A DNA stretch of 64,000 nucleotides from Bacteroidales bacterium (GTDB taxonomy: Bacteria > Bacteroidota > Bacteroidia > Bacteroidales > Rikenellaceae): the NCBI GenBank assembly GCA_910574205.1, contig CAJSYJ010000003.1, positions 124,001 to 188,000 on the forward strand, in the 5' to 3' direction. Shown here in pieces: positions 27,834 through 35,710 of this stretch. The position numbers and the translations under genes are program-made. Numbering within the stretch: position 1 is the stretch's first letter; each line of letters begins with the position of its first letter. The notes beneath the pieces are model-generated. The model saw only the letters and a program-made list of their open reading frames with translations, did not search any database and was not told the origin of the DNA.

Positions 27834-27846
27834 GTTCGATCGATTG

Positions 27847-30800
27847 TTAGAATGTGATGTTTACGCCGAAAGTAACCGATTTGAGCATCGGATAGTTGTA
27901 TCCGTCGGCATAGTCGCCTGCCGTGGTCGAGTTCGTGAAGTCGCTGTCGCCGCCGCCGAACTCCGGGTCGAAATTCTTGGTAACCTTTCTCAGAGGCGTC
28001 CACGTGAAGAGGTTCTCGCCCGTGACATATATCCTCAACCCGCTGAAATGTATCTTGCGCATCATCTCCTTGGGGAACGTATACGACAGCGTGATATTCT
28101 TCAGACGGCAGTATGCGATGCTTTGCAGGAAGTGGTCGTTGGCCTGACCCATAGTCGTCTTGGCATCGCCGTCGCCCTTGTTGCCCTTCGAGGTCATGTA
28201 ACCCGTCATGCGAGGCCAGTAGGCATCGGCATTGGGGTTGGCCTCCGTCCAGATGTCGTCGCCAGTATGCTGGCGCAGCATGAAGCTGTACGGGCGGTTG
28301 TACTTGCCCCAGAAGAAAGCGGCCTCGTTCGAGGGATACCAGTCGCGTTTGCCCACGCCCTGGAAGAACAGGCTAAGGTCGAAGCCTGCATAACCGACAT
28401 TGAGATTCAGACCGTAGCAGAAGCGCGGCGAGGTGTTGCCGATGATCTCGCGGTCGCCCGGATCGTCGAATGTGTTGGCGCCGTTGTTGACCGAACCGCT
28501 GCCGTCGAGATCGTAGAACTTCATGTCGCCCTCGCGCGGCTGGTTGCCCTGACGGTTGAAAGTAAAGTACTCGTTCATGTTGGCCCAGTGGTCGAGGTCC
28601 TGCGCCGTGTAGAGGCCGGCATAGCGGTAGCCCCATATCTCGCCGATCTCCATGCCCTCGTAATAGTCCGTCAGGCGCTTGGTGGCGTTGTTGTAGCGCG
28701 TAACCCACGAGCGGCTGTCCCACAGCATCGCCTTGATGCCGTATGTAAGGTCGTGCCTGCCCGCATGCACCGCATCGCGCCATGCGACGCTGACCTCCCA
28801 GCCCGTGGTTTTAAGGTCGGCGTAGTTGCCCTTGGGAGGGTTGTTGCCGAATACGGCAGGCAGGGTCATGCCGACGGTAAACATGTCTTTCGTGTCGCGG
28901 CGGTAGACATCGCCCACGACATTGAGACGGTTGCCAAGAAAATCCATGTCCAGGCCTATGTCGTATGTAACGACCTTCTCCCACGTCAATCCGTCGGGTA
29001 TGGGGTTGGGAGCTGCCGTATACGACGGGGTGTTGCCGCCTATCAGATACGACGTGCCCTTCTGAATGGTCATCGACTGCATGTAGGAGTAGGCCGCCAC
29101 GCTGCCGTTGCCCAGCATGCCCACCGAAGCGCGCAGTTTGAGGTTGTCGAGCCAGCTCTCGGCGCCCTCCATGAAGGGCTCCTCCGATATTCGCCAGCCG
29201 AACGATCCCGACGGGAACATCGCCCAGCGCGAGTTGGCCGGGAACTTCGACGAACCGTCGTAACGGCCGCTCAGCTCGAACAGGTAACGGTCCTTATAGT
29301 TGTAGTTGACGCGTGCGAAGATACCCACGAAGCCCCACTCGTAAGAGCCGTCGTCGCCCAGCAGATAGTAGTCGCCGTCCATGAGCGAGAAGTTGGGCTT
29401 GTCGGTCAGAAGGCCGCGGCGATAGGCGTATGTCGTATAGTACTTGCGGTCCTCGATGTTCCAGCCGGCCATGACCTTCAACGAATGGTCGTCGCCCAGA
29501 CGGGGCGTCCAGGTAAGGTAGACGTTGCCGGCCATATAGTTGTTGTTGAAGTATTTCTGTTCGAGCGAGTCGAAGGCCGCACGCGACGACGGCAGCTCGG
29601 GGCCGTTCTTGAAGTCGTATATGGCCTCCTTGCGGTCGCGCTCCGACTGGTTGTAGTAGTATGTGAAGTCGCCTTTGAGCTGCAAGACATCCTTCATCAA
29701 GTCGAATGTCATGGCTATGTTCTGCGTCATGTCGAACTTCTTGTTGTGCTGATACGAGCGGTCGGTCTGCATGCCCGCAACGCCCACGCACACGGCCGCA
29801 TCGGTCCAGCTGCCGTCGGGATTGGTTATCAGCTGCATGGGATAGCCCTGGTGCTCCCACTGGCGCTGCACGAGCATCTTGCCAGAGTAGGACATAGGCT
29901 GGCGGTAGGTGCGGTTGACGAACGAGGTGTTGCTCTCGACAGTCCACCAGTCGCGGATCTTGCCCCATACCTTCACTCGGCCGTTGTACTGGTTGTACCA
30001 GTCGTTGACGGCGTTGTAGATGCCGTCCTGCGAGAAGTAACGTCCCGAGATCGAGAACTTGATGCGCTCGCTGCCGCCCGATATGTTCAGCGAATGCTGG
30101 TGCGCCGCGGTGCTCTTCTTGTATATCGCAGCATCCCAGTCGGTATTGCCGAAGTATTCGTAGCGTCCCGCCTCGTTGACGCGCCAGCGGTCGAGCGACC
30201 GGTCGGCGTCGCGCCGTTTCAACTCCTCGTACCAGGCGTTGTTGAACGCGAAGAGGTTGTTGATCGAGGTGGGGTCGTAGCCGTAGCAGTTGCGGTACGA
30301 TTCCAGAAACTGGTCGGTCCACTGCAAGCCGTCGTTGACCATATCGGGCTTGACCGTGCGCGAGAGGATCGACACCGAGCCGTCGTAACGCACCGTGAAG
30401 CGTTCGCCTGCGGCGCGCTTGGTCGTGACCAGTATGACGCCGAAGGCACCGCGCGCACCGTATACCGCGGCCGACGAAGCATCCTTCAATACCGATATCG
30501 ACTCTATGTCGTCGGGGTTGATCGTGGTGATGTCGCCCTCCACGCCGTCGATCAGCACGAGCGACGAGCCGCCCGAGCCTATCGAGCTGGCTATGCCTCG
30601 TATGCGCAGCGTGGCGCCGTGCGAGGGTTTGCCGTCGGTAAACTGCAACGTCAGTCCCGGCACCTGTCCCTGCAACGAGCGCACGACATTGGGGTTGGGA
30701 CGGTCGAGCAGCTCCTTGCCCTTGATCTGCTCGACGGCACCGATCAGATCGCGCTTGCGCGTGGTGCCGTAGCCGATCACGACCACATCGTCGACACGCG

Positions 30801-31125
30801 TCGAGGCCGACTCGCGCATGGCGGCGTCGATCCTCGTGCGTCCAGCAACGGCTATACGTTCGTCGTCGAAGCCGATATACGAGAACTTCAACGTATCGTC
30901 GTCGCGAACGCCTTCTATGGCATATTCGCCGCGCGTACCGGTCAGAGCGTAGTTGTTCGTGCCCTCGACCACGACGGCCACACCCGTCAGCGGCTCGCCC
31001 GACGAATCGCTGACGACACCCTCGACACGTCTCGCCGAGCCGGCGCTCTGCGCCCAAGCCCCTACGAGAGTCGCCGCAAGGCATAGCGTCAGCAACGAAA
31101 TTCGGAATAAGTAGTTTTTCAGCAT
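27847..31125 (-). CDS. SusC/RagA-family TonB-dependent outer-membrane transporter
   Basis: The 1092-residue protein begins with a cleavable signal ending GAWAQ. A carboxypeptidase-regulatory-like domain follows (VEGVVSDSSGEPLTGVAVVV). The TonB-box region is VVVIGYGT. The plug domain ends with SISVLKDASSAAVYGARGAF and GVILVTTK, the SusC signature. The remaining ~750 residues are barrel strands ending with VTFGVNITF. With SusD it forms the energy-dependent outer-membrane importer of this locus. It starts 25 bp after the transporter-hydrolase gene. Confidence 0.97.
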   Translation of the reverse strand: MLKNYLFRISLLTLCLAATLVGAWAQSAGSARRVEGVVSDSSGEPLTGVAVVVEGTNNYALTGTRGEYAIEGVRDDDTLKFSYIGFDDERIAVAGRTRIDAAMRESASTRVDDVVVIGYGTTRKRDLIGAVEQIKGKELLDRPNPNVVRSLQGQVPGLTLQFTDGKPSHGATLRIRGIASSIGSGGSSLVLIDGVEGDITTINPDDIESISVLKDASSAAVYGARGAFGVILVTTKRAAGERFTVRYDGSVSILSRTVKPDMVNDGLQWTDQFLESYRNCYGYDPTSINNLFAFNNAWYEELKRRDADRSLDRWRVNEAGRYEYFGNTDWDAAIYKKSTAAHQHSLNISGGSERIKFSISGRYFSQDGIYNAVNDWYNQYNGRVKVWGKIRDWWTVESNTSFVNRTYRQPMSYSGKMLVQRQWEHQGYPMQLITNPDGSWTDAAVCVGVAGMQTDRSYQHNKKFDMTQNIAMTFDLMKDVLQLKGDFTYYYNQSERDRKEAIYDFKNGPELPSSRAAFDSLEQKYFNNNYMAGNVYLTWTPRLGDDHSLKVMAGWNIEDRKYYTTYAYRRGLLTDKPNFSLMDGDYYLLGDDGSYEWGFVGIFARVNYNYKDRYLFELSGRYDGSSKFPANSRWAMFPSGSFGWRISEEPFMEGAESWLDNLKLRASVGMLGNGSVAAYSYMQSMTIQKGTSYLIGGNTPSYTAAPNPIPDGLTWEKVVTYDIGLDMDFLGNRLNVVGDVYRRDTKDMFTVGMTLPAVFGNNPPKGNYADLKTTGWEVSVAWRDAVHAGRHDLTYGIKAMLWDSRSWVTRYNNATKRLTDYYEGMEIGEIWGYRYAGLYTAQDLDHWANMNEYFTFNRQGNQPREGDMKFYDLDGSGSVNNGANTFDDPGDREIIGNTSPRFCYGLNLNVGYAGFDLSLFFQGVGKRDWYPSNEAAFFWGKYNRPYSFMLRQHTGDDIWTEANPNADAYWPRMTGYMTSKGNKGDGDAKTTMGQANDHFLQSIAYCRLKNITLSYTFPKEMMRKIHFSGLRIYVTGENLFTWTPLRKVTKNFDPEFGGGDSDFTNSTTAGDYADGYNYPMLKSVTFGVNITF

Positions 31126-31150
31126 GTATGGAATTTTTTAAGGTTTTTTC

Positions 31151-33142
31151 TTATTTGTCCGCCGGCAGCTCTTCGGTAAATGTCTCCACGATGAGTCGTC
31201 CGAGAGCCTCGGCCTGAGCGTCGGTCGCCGTCAGAAAGCGGTGCGTTCCCCCTTCGCACGGCTCGAAGTGCATATACCCCTCCGAGTCGACAGACAGACG
31301 TCCCGGCTCGGATACAGTGAACAGATCCTCGCCGGCCGTAACCCACAGCACCGACATCAGATCCCATGCGGCACGGTCGTAGGGCATCGGTCTGTAAGCC
31401 CGGTATCCGTCCACGACGGGATGATGCTCCGCCCAGTCGAGCCCCTCGGCCATTATCCTGCCCGGAAACTGCACCTGACGTCCCAGCTCGAACGGAGCGC
31501 AAACGATAGGCGTAGGCCACTGATCGAAGAGCAGCACGGCCGCATCTATGTCGTTGACGATGTTGAACTCGGCACGCGCGGGTTTGGTCGCCGTGGGAAA
31601 GCTGCCCGCCATGATCGACAGAGAGGCCGCCTTGCGCGCGACAAGCTCGCGGCCTGTAAGAGGCGATATCGCATCGCCACCGCTCGACAGAAGATCGGCC
31701 AGCGTCGTGGCGAAGCCGAGCGATATGACCGTTACCGAGCCGTCGTCCGAGGCAGCGAGCAGACGCCGGTACATGGCCACCGACTCCTCGATCTGCTCCG
31801 GACTCTTGGTGCGGGCATAGAGCGGATGACCGTCGGCATCGCACATGGCCGTTACGGCCGCCGTGTAATCGCACGCCTCCCCGTTGGCCACCAGACGCGC
31901 ACCCTGTGCCAGCGGCGTCGAGCCGAAGCCGTAAAAAGTATTCAGGATGTCGATATAATCGGTCGCCGTCGCGCTGAGCTTATGGTTGCCGATACCGAGT
32001 ATCTCGACCTTGCCCTCGCGTGCGGCACGATAGAGCAGATCGAGCGCCAGCGCATCGTCTATGTCGTTGCCCATGTCGGTCTCGACGATTACCGGCACCG
32101 CACGCAGCTCCGCCCGGGCGGCCGTCTGCGGCTCCTTTTCGCCCGCCGCGACTATCATCGACAATCCGGCCGCGAAGAGCATGAACATCAGCGCCAGCAG
32201 GCCGCCGGTGCGTCTGTCGGCACCGCGGAACTCCTTCCAGACGAATACGCCCCAAATGGCGGCGATCATCGGCGCGCCCTGACCCAGAGCGTATGATATC
32301 GCAGCTCCGGCCTTGCCTGCGGCTATATAGCTGAAAGCCGTACCCAGACACCATATCGCACCGCCCAGCATACCGACCAGATGCGTTGCCGCCGAACCGC
32401 GGAACCACTCGCCGTAGCCTACCCTATCGCCGACGAACGGATGCCGCATGGCCAGAGTGTTGAATACGAAATTCGACAGCAGCACGCCCACCGAGAAGAC
32501 GAATATCGCCGAGTAGGGCGTCAGCATACCCTCGGTCGGGTTCTCGAAGTGGTCGAGGTCCATTGCCGCAGCGACGAAACGATAGAACATCGACATCAAC
32601 GCACCGGCCGCGACGGCCAGCATCAGCCCCTTGCGGTTGCTGCCGCCCGACTGTCTGCCGCTGCTCATACGGGCAGAGGCCAGACCGTTGCACACTATCG
32701 CCGCGACGATCAGCGCGACGCCTGCGAACAGCACCACGGGGTCGCCCTTGGGCGCACCGAACCAGTTGATGAATACGCCGAGTACAAGCGCAAGACCCAC
32801 GCCCAGCGGAAATGCCACGGCCATGCCGGCCAGCGACACCGAGGCCGAGAGCAGGATGTTCGAGGCGTTGAATATAGCGCCTCCGGCCACGACACTGCCT
32901 ATATTGCGCCAATCGGCCTGCGCCAGATCCCTGACGAACGAACGTCCCTCGTCGCCCGTGCTGCCCATAGTGAAGCCGAGCAGAGCGGCGAAGAGCACCA
33001 TGCCCACGACATAGTCCCAATAGAACAGCTCGTAACGCCACGTCTTGCCGGCCAGCTTCTGGGTATTGCCCCACGAGCCCCAGCACAACATCGTGATAAA
33101 ACAGAATATCACGGCAAGCATATAACTGTTAACGATAAACAT
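31151..33142 (-). CDS. Sugar transporter (GRP/RhaT-like) fused to a nucleoside hydrolase
   Basis: This is one uninterrupted frame of 663 residues. Residues 1 to about 345 are a ten-segment membrane transporter of the glucose/ribose porter type, with CFITMLCWGSWGNTQKLAGK at the start and YALGQGAPMIAAIWGVFVWK near the end. After a short linker, residues ~355-663 form a nucleoside hydrolase with the calcium-binding motif VIVETDMGNDIDDALAL and the usual ~300-residue length. The hydrolase cleaves nucleosides to base and ribose. With the transporter's C-terminus expected in the cytoplasm, hydrolysis would occur at the point of entry. Ribokinase lies just upstream. Separate transporter and hydrolase genes are the usual arrangement in related ribose loci. 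Confidence 0.88.
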   Translation of the reverse strand: MFIVNSYMLAVIFCFITMLCWGSWGNTQKLAGKTWRYELFYWDYVVGMVLFAALLGFTMGSTGDEGRSFVRDLAQADWRNIGSVVAGGAIFNASNILLSASVSLAGMAVAFPLGVGLALVLGVFINWFGAPKGDPVVLFAGVALIVAAIVCNGLASARMSSGRQSGGSNRKGLMLAVAAGALMSMFYRFVAAAMDLDHFENPTEGMLTPYSAIFVFSVGVLLSNFVFNTLAMRHPFVGDRVGYGEWFRGSAATHLVGMLGGAIWCLGTAFSYIAAGKAGAAISYALGQGAPMIAAIWGVFVWKEFRGADRRTGGLLALMFMLFAAGLSMIVAAGEKEPQTAARAELRAVPVIVETDMGNDIDDALALDLLYRAAREGKVEILGIGNHKLSATATDYIDILNTFYGFGSTPLAQGARLVANGEACDYTAAVTAMCDADGHPLYARTKSPEQIEESVAMYRRLLAASDDGSVTVISLGFATTLADLLSSGGDAISPLTGRELVARKAASLSIMAGSFPTATKPARAEFNIVNDIDAAVLLFDQWPTPIVCAPFELGRQVQFPGRIMAEGLDWAEHHPVVDGYRAYRPMPYDRAAWDLMSVLWVTAGEDLFTVSEPGRLSVDSEGYMHFEPCEGGTHRFLTATDAQAEALGRLIVETFTEELPADK

Positions 33143-33183
33143 AAATTAGGTTTTATTAGGTTAAAATAGTCTCTTTCGGCAGA

Positions 33184-34164
33184 TTACAGCTCGGCTGTCG
33201 CAAGCGCCCCGCATGCCGGCAGCCCCGGTTGGGATTTGCGGCCTGCCTGCTCGGAGGCGATCATTGCATCGACCTCGGCACGGTACGGTATCGACGGCTG
33301 CGCGCCCTTGCGCGTAACCGATATGGCCGAGCAGCAGGTCGCGAAGCGCACCGCCTCGCTCAGCGACCGCCCCTCGCTCAGTGCGACGCACAGCGCGCCG
33401 CAGAAGGTATCGCCCGCGGCCGTGGTATCGACCGCGTCGACATTCAGCGCCGCGACGAAGATCGCGCTTCCATGCTCATAGACCAGCGCACCGTCCGCTC
33501 CGAGCGTTATGACCACCCTGCCCACACCGCGCGCGGCGATCGCGCGCGCAGCCTCGACGGCGCTGGCACGGTCGACTACCTCCACGCCGCTCAGAGCCGA
33601 CGCCTCGGACTGGTTGGGCACTATCGCGTAGAGCGACTTATATATGGTATCTGGCAGCGCGGCCGCGGGTGCCGGATTGAGTATCACGCGGGCGCCGGCG
33701 TCGCAGGCTATGCGCGCGGCATATTCGATGCAGTCGAGCGGCGATTCGAGCTGCATGAGCACTATGTCGGCCGACGCTATGACCCCAGCCGCACGCTCGA
33801 TATCCTCGCGCGAGATCGAATAGTTGGCGCCCGAAGCCACGACTATGCGGTTCTCGCCGCGGCCGTTGACATTGATAAGAGCCACCCCCGACGGCGCCGA
33901 GACGTCGACAGATACATAATCCGTATCGATGCCCTCGGCAGCATAAGACTGGCACGCTTCACGGCCGAACATGTCGTCGCCGACTTTGGCGACGAACGTC
34001 GCACGACCGCCCAGACGCGCTATCGCAACGGCCTGATTGGCTCCCTTTCCGCCCTGACTCATCATGAAATCGCCGCCCAGCAGCGTCTGCCCCGTTTCGG
34101 GGAAGCGCTCGGAGCGAACCGTCATGTCGGTATTGGAGCTTCCTATCACGACTATCTTTTTCAT
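33184..34164 (-). CDS. rbsK: Ribokinase
   Basis: The start MKKIVVIGSSNTDMTVRSE (ATG at 34164) is chosen because it matches the family; the open frame extends 24 codons further into the regulatory region. The 326-residue PfkB-family kinase has GGKGANQAVAIARLGG near residue 40 and the anion-hole/catalytic motif DTTAAGDTFCGAL near 250. It phosphorylates ribose to ribose-5-phosphate in the cytoplasm. It is the first gene of the long operon, divergent from lacI, and supplies the last step for ribose released by the adjacent nucleoside hydrolase. Confidence 0.93.
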   Translation of the reverse strand: MKKIVVIGSSNTDMTVRSERFPETGQTLLGGDFMMSQGGKGANQAVAIARLGGRATFVAKVGDDMFGREACQSYAAEGIDTDYVSVDVSAPSGVALINVNGRGENRIVVASGANYSISREDIERAAGVIASADIVLMQLESPLDCIEYAARIACDAGARVILNPAPAAALPDTIYKSLYAIVPNQSEASALSGVEVVDRASAVEAARAIAARGVGRVVITLGADGALVYEHGSAIFVAALNVDAVDTTAAGDTFCGALCVALSEGRSLSEAVRFATCCSAISVTRKGAQPSIPYRAEVDAMIASEQAGRKSQPGLPACGALATAEL

Positions 34165-34226
34165 ATATCCGTTAAAAATTTTAATAATTGAGCCTCTATC
34201 GATGCAAATCCCATAAAAAAATAGCT

Positions 34227-34242
34227 GCGCAAACATTTGTGC
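34227..34242. promoter_or_regulatory. LacI-type operator O1 in the rbsK promoter region
   Basis: GCGCAAACATTTGTGC is a 16-bp near-perfect palindrome of the LacI-family form (GCRCAAACRTTTGYRC). On the minus strand its TTTG stands about 19-20 nt before a TGGGATTTG sequence that could be the rbsK -7 element, so binding would block RNA polymerase. A second short palindrome, TTTGCGCAAA, lies at 34256-34265. Confidence 0.65.
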
Positions 34243-34369
34243 TTTTCGAATATTTTTTGCGCAAATACACTTTCCGAACTAACTTAAACTGTGATTTACC
34301 AGCACAAACACTCCGAAACAATCACTGAACCCATAAATATGAAAGATTGCAACCGCCTTTATCCTGCTT

Positions 34370-34385
34370 GCACAAACGTTTGCAC
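34370..34385. promoter_or_regulatory. LacI-type operator O2 upstream of the lacI-family gene
   Basis: GCACAAACGTTTGCAC has the same core as O1 (AAACGTTT versus AAACATTT) with matching GC/AC flanks. O1 and O2 are 143 bp apart centre to centre, which suits looping and autoregulation. Confidence 0.65.
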
Positions 34386-34462
34386 AACCATACAAATGTA
34401 CAATGTTTTTCATAAACAGCAAAATTTTTCATATTTTTTTTATTTCAGCACACAATTTTTAA

Positions 34463-34470
34463 TACTTTTG
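34463..34470 (+). promoter_or_regulatory. -7 promoter element of the LacI-family regulator
   Basis: TACTTTTG fits TAnnTTTG and would give a leader of about 25 nt before the ATG at 34501. The -33 region is T-rich without a clear TTTG. Confidence 0.5.
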
Positions 34471-34500
34471 CATCAAGCGCAACCGAAACGAAAAACTCTC

Positions 34501-35511
34501 ATGCAAAAAGCTACATTGATCGGAATAGCCCAACGAACAGGATTCTCGGTGTCGACCGTCTCACGCATACTCAGCGGACAGGCGGAGAAATATCGTATCA
34601 GCAAGAAGGCTGTCGAGGCCGTATGCGAGGAGGCGCGACGCTGCAACTACACGCCGAGCCTGCTGGCCAAGAGCCTGCGCATGAACAAGACATTCACGCT
34701 CGGACTTCTGATACCCGGCGTCGACAACCCCTACTTCGCCAACATCGCCAGCGCCGTCATTCACGAGGCCAAGACGCTCGGCTACCAGATGATAATAATC
34801 GACACGCTCGAAGATGCCGCCAACGAGCGCGAGGGCATAGCGTCGCTGCTCTCGCGCAAGGTCGACGGCATAGTCATCGTATCGTCGGACGAGAATGCCG
34901 ACTATCTCGAAGAGATACACCGCACCACGCCGATGGTTCTGATAGACCGTCATTTCGAAGGTACTACACTGCCCTACGTATGCTCCGACAACCGGCAGGG
35001 GGGATACGACGCCACCTCGCACCTGATAGGCATGGGACACCGCAACATACTCTGCATACAGGGCGTCAGACGCTCCATGCCCTCGCGGCAGCGTGTCGAC
35101 GGCTACCACGCCGCCATGCGCGAGGCGGGACTCGACCTAACGGCACGCGTCGTGGGCGACGACTTCACGATCCGCAACGGCTATCTCGAAACCAAGCTCG
35201 CATTCAGCTCGCCCAACCCGCCCACGGCCATATTCGCGCTGAGCAACACCATACTTCTGGGCACGATCAAAGCCGTGCACGAGCTGGGGCTGCACATCCC
35301 CGACGACGTGTCGATCGTCGCATTCGACAACCAGATATACATGGACTTCCTCAACCCGGCCATAACGCGCATAAGCCAGTCGACCGCCGAGATGTGTACG
35401 CTCGCCATGCGCATCCTCATGCAGCAGATATCGGGCGACAGCACCTCGGGCGTCCAAATGCTGCTGCCGCCGAAGCTCGTCCTATGCGACTCGGTAAGCA
35501 TACGCCACTGA
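34501..35511 (+). CDS. LacI-family regulator of the nucleoside/ribose locus
   Basis: I start at MQKATLIGIAQRTGFSVSTV (ATG 34501), which places the HTH at the N-terminus as usual; an upstream in-frame start at 34291 would add 70 untypical residues and run through O2. The 336-residue protein has the HTH TGFSVSTVSRILSGQ and hinge YTPSLLAKSLR, then a periplasmic-binding-protein-like effector domain (LGLLIPGVDNPYFANIA, IPDDVSIVAFDNQIYMDFLN). It probably represses the divergent operon and itself through O1 and O2. The effector is likely ribose or a derivative, from context. Confidence 0.92.
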   Translation: MQKATLIGIAQRTGFSVSTVSRILSGQAEKYRISKKAVEAVCEEARRCNYTPSLLAKSLRMNKTFTLGLLIPGVDNPYFANIASAVIHEAKTLGYQMIIIDTLEDAANEREGIASLLSRKVDGIVIVSSDENADYLEEIHRTTPMVLIDRHFEGTTLPYVCSDNRQGGYDATSHLIGMGHRNILCIQGVRRSMPSRQRVDGYHAAMREAGLDLTARVVGDDFTIRNGYLETKLAFSSPNPPTAIFALSNTILLGTIKAVHELGLHIPDDVSIVAFDNQIYMDFLNPAITRISQSTAEMCTLAMRILMQQISGDSTSGVQMLLPPKLVLCDSVSIRH

Positions 35512-35662
35512 TTCGCCTGCGAGACACCTATATTATATAGCGGGACTTAGACGACGGACAGTTGCTGCCGCGCGCCGCAGTTTCGCTCTTCGTGACACTC
35601 ACGGTAGCGGCATTCCCACAGAAGCGTCACAGACCAAACCGACAATCGTATATCTAACGAAA

Positions 35663-35688
35663 CCGCCCGGACACTTATGTCCGGGCGG
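35663..35688. terminator. Hairpin between convergent lacI and GH2 genes, likely bidirectional terminator
   Basis: CCGCCCGGACA/TGTCCGGGCGG is a perfect 11-bp stem with a 4-nt loop between two convergent gene ends. The T-tracts are short (GGTTTCG on the minus side). Confidence 0.65.
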
Positions 35689-35710
35689 CCTGTCATCATA
35701 CGGTGCAGGA

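Noticed and set aside
24897-31086. Plus-strand frames of about 990 and 1120 codons
   Set aside because: They are antisense to the fimbrillin-like gene, susD and susC. GC-rich codon use on the real strand leaves the opposite strand open, and no domains are present in these frames.
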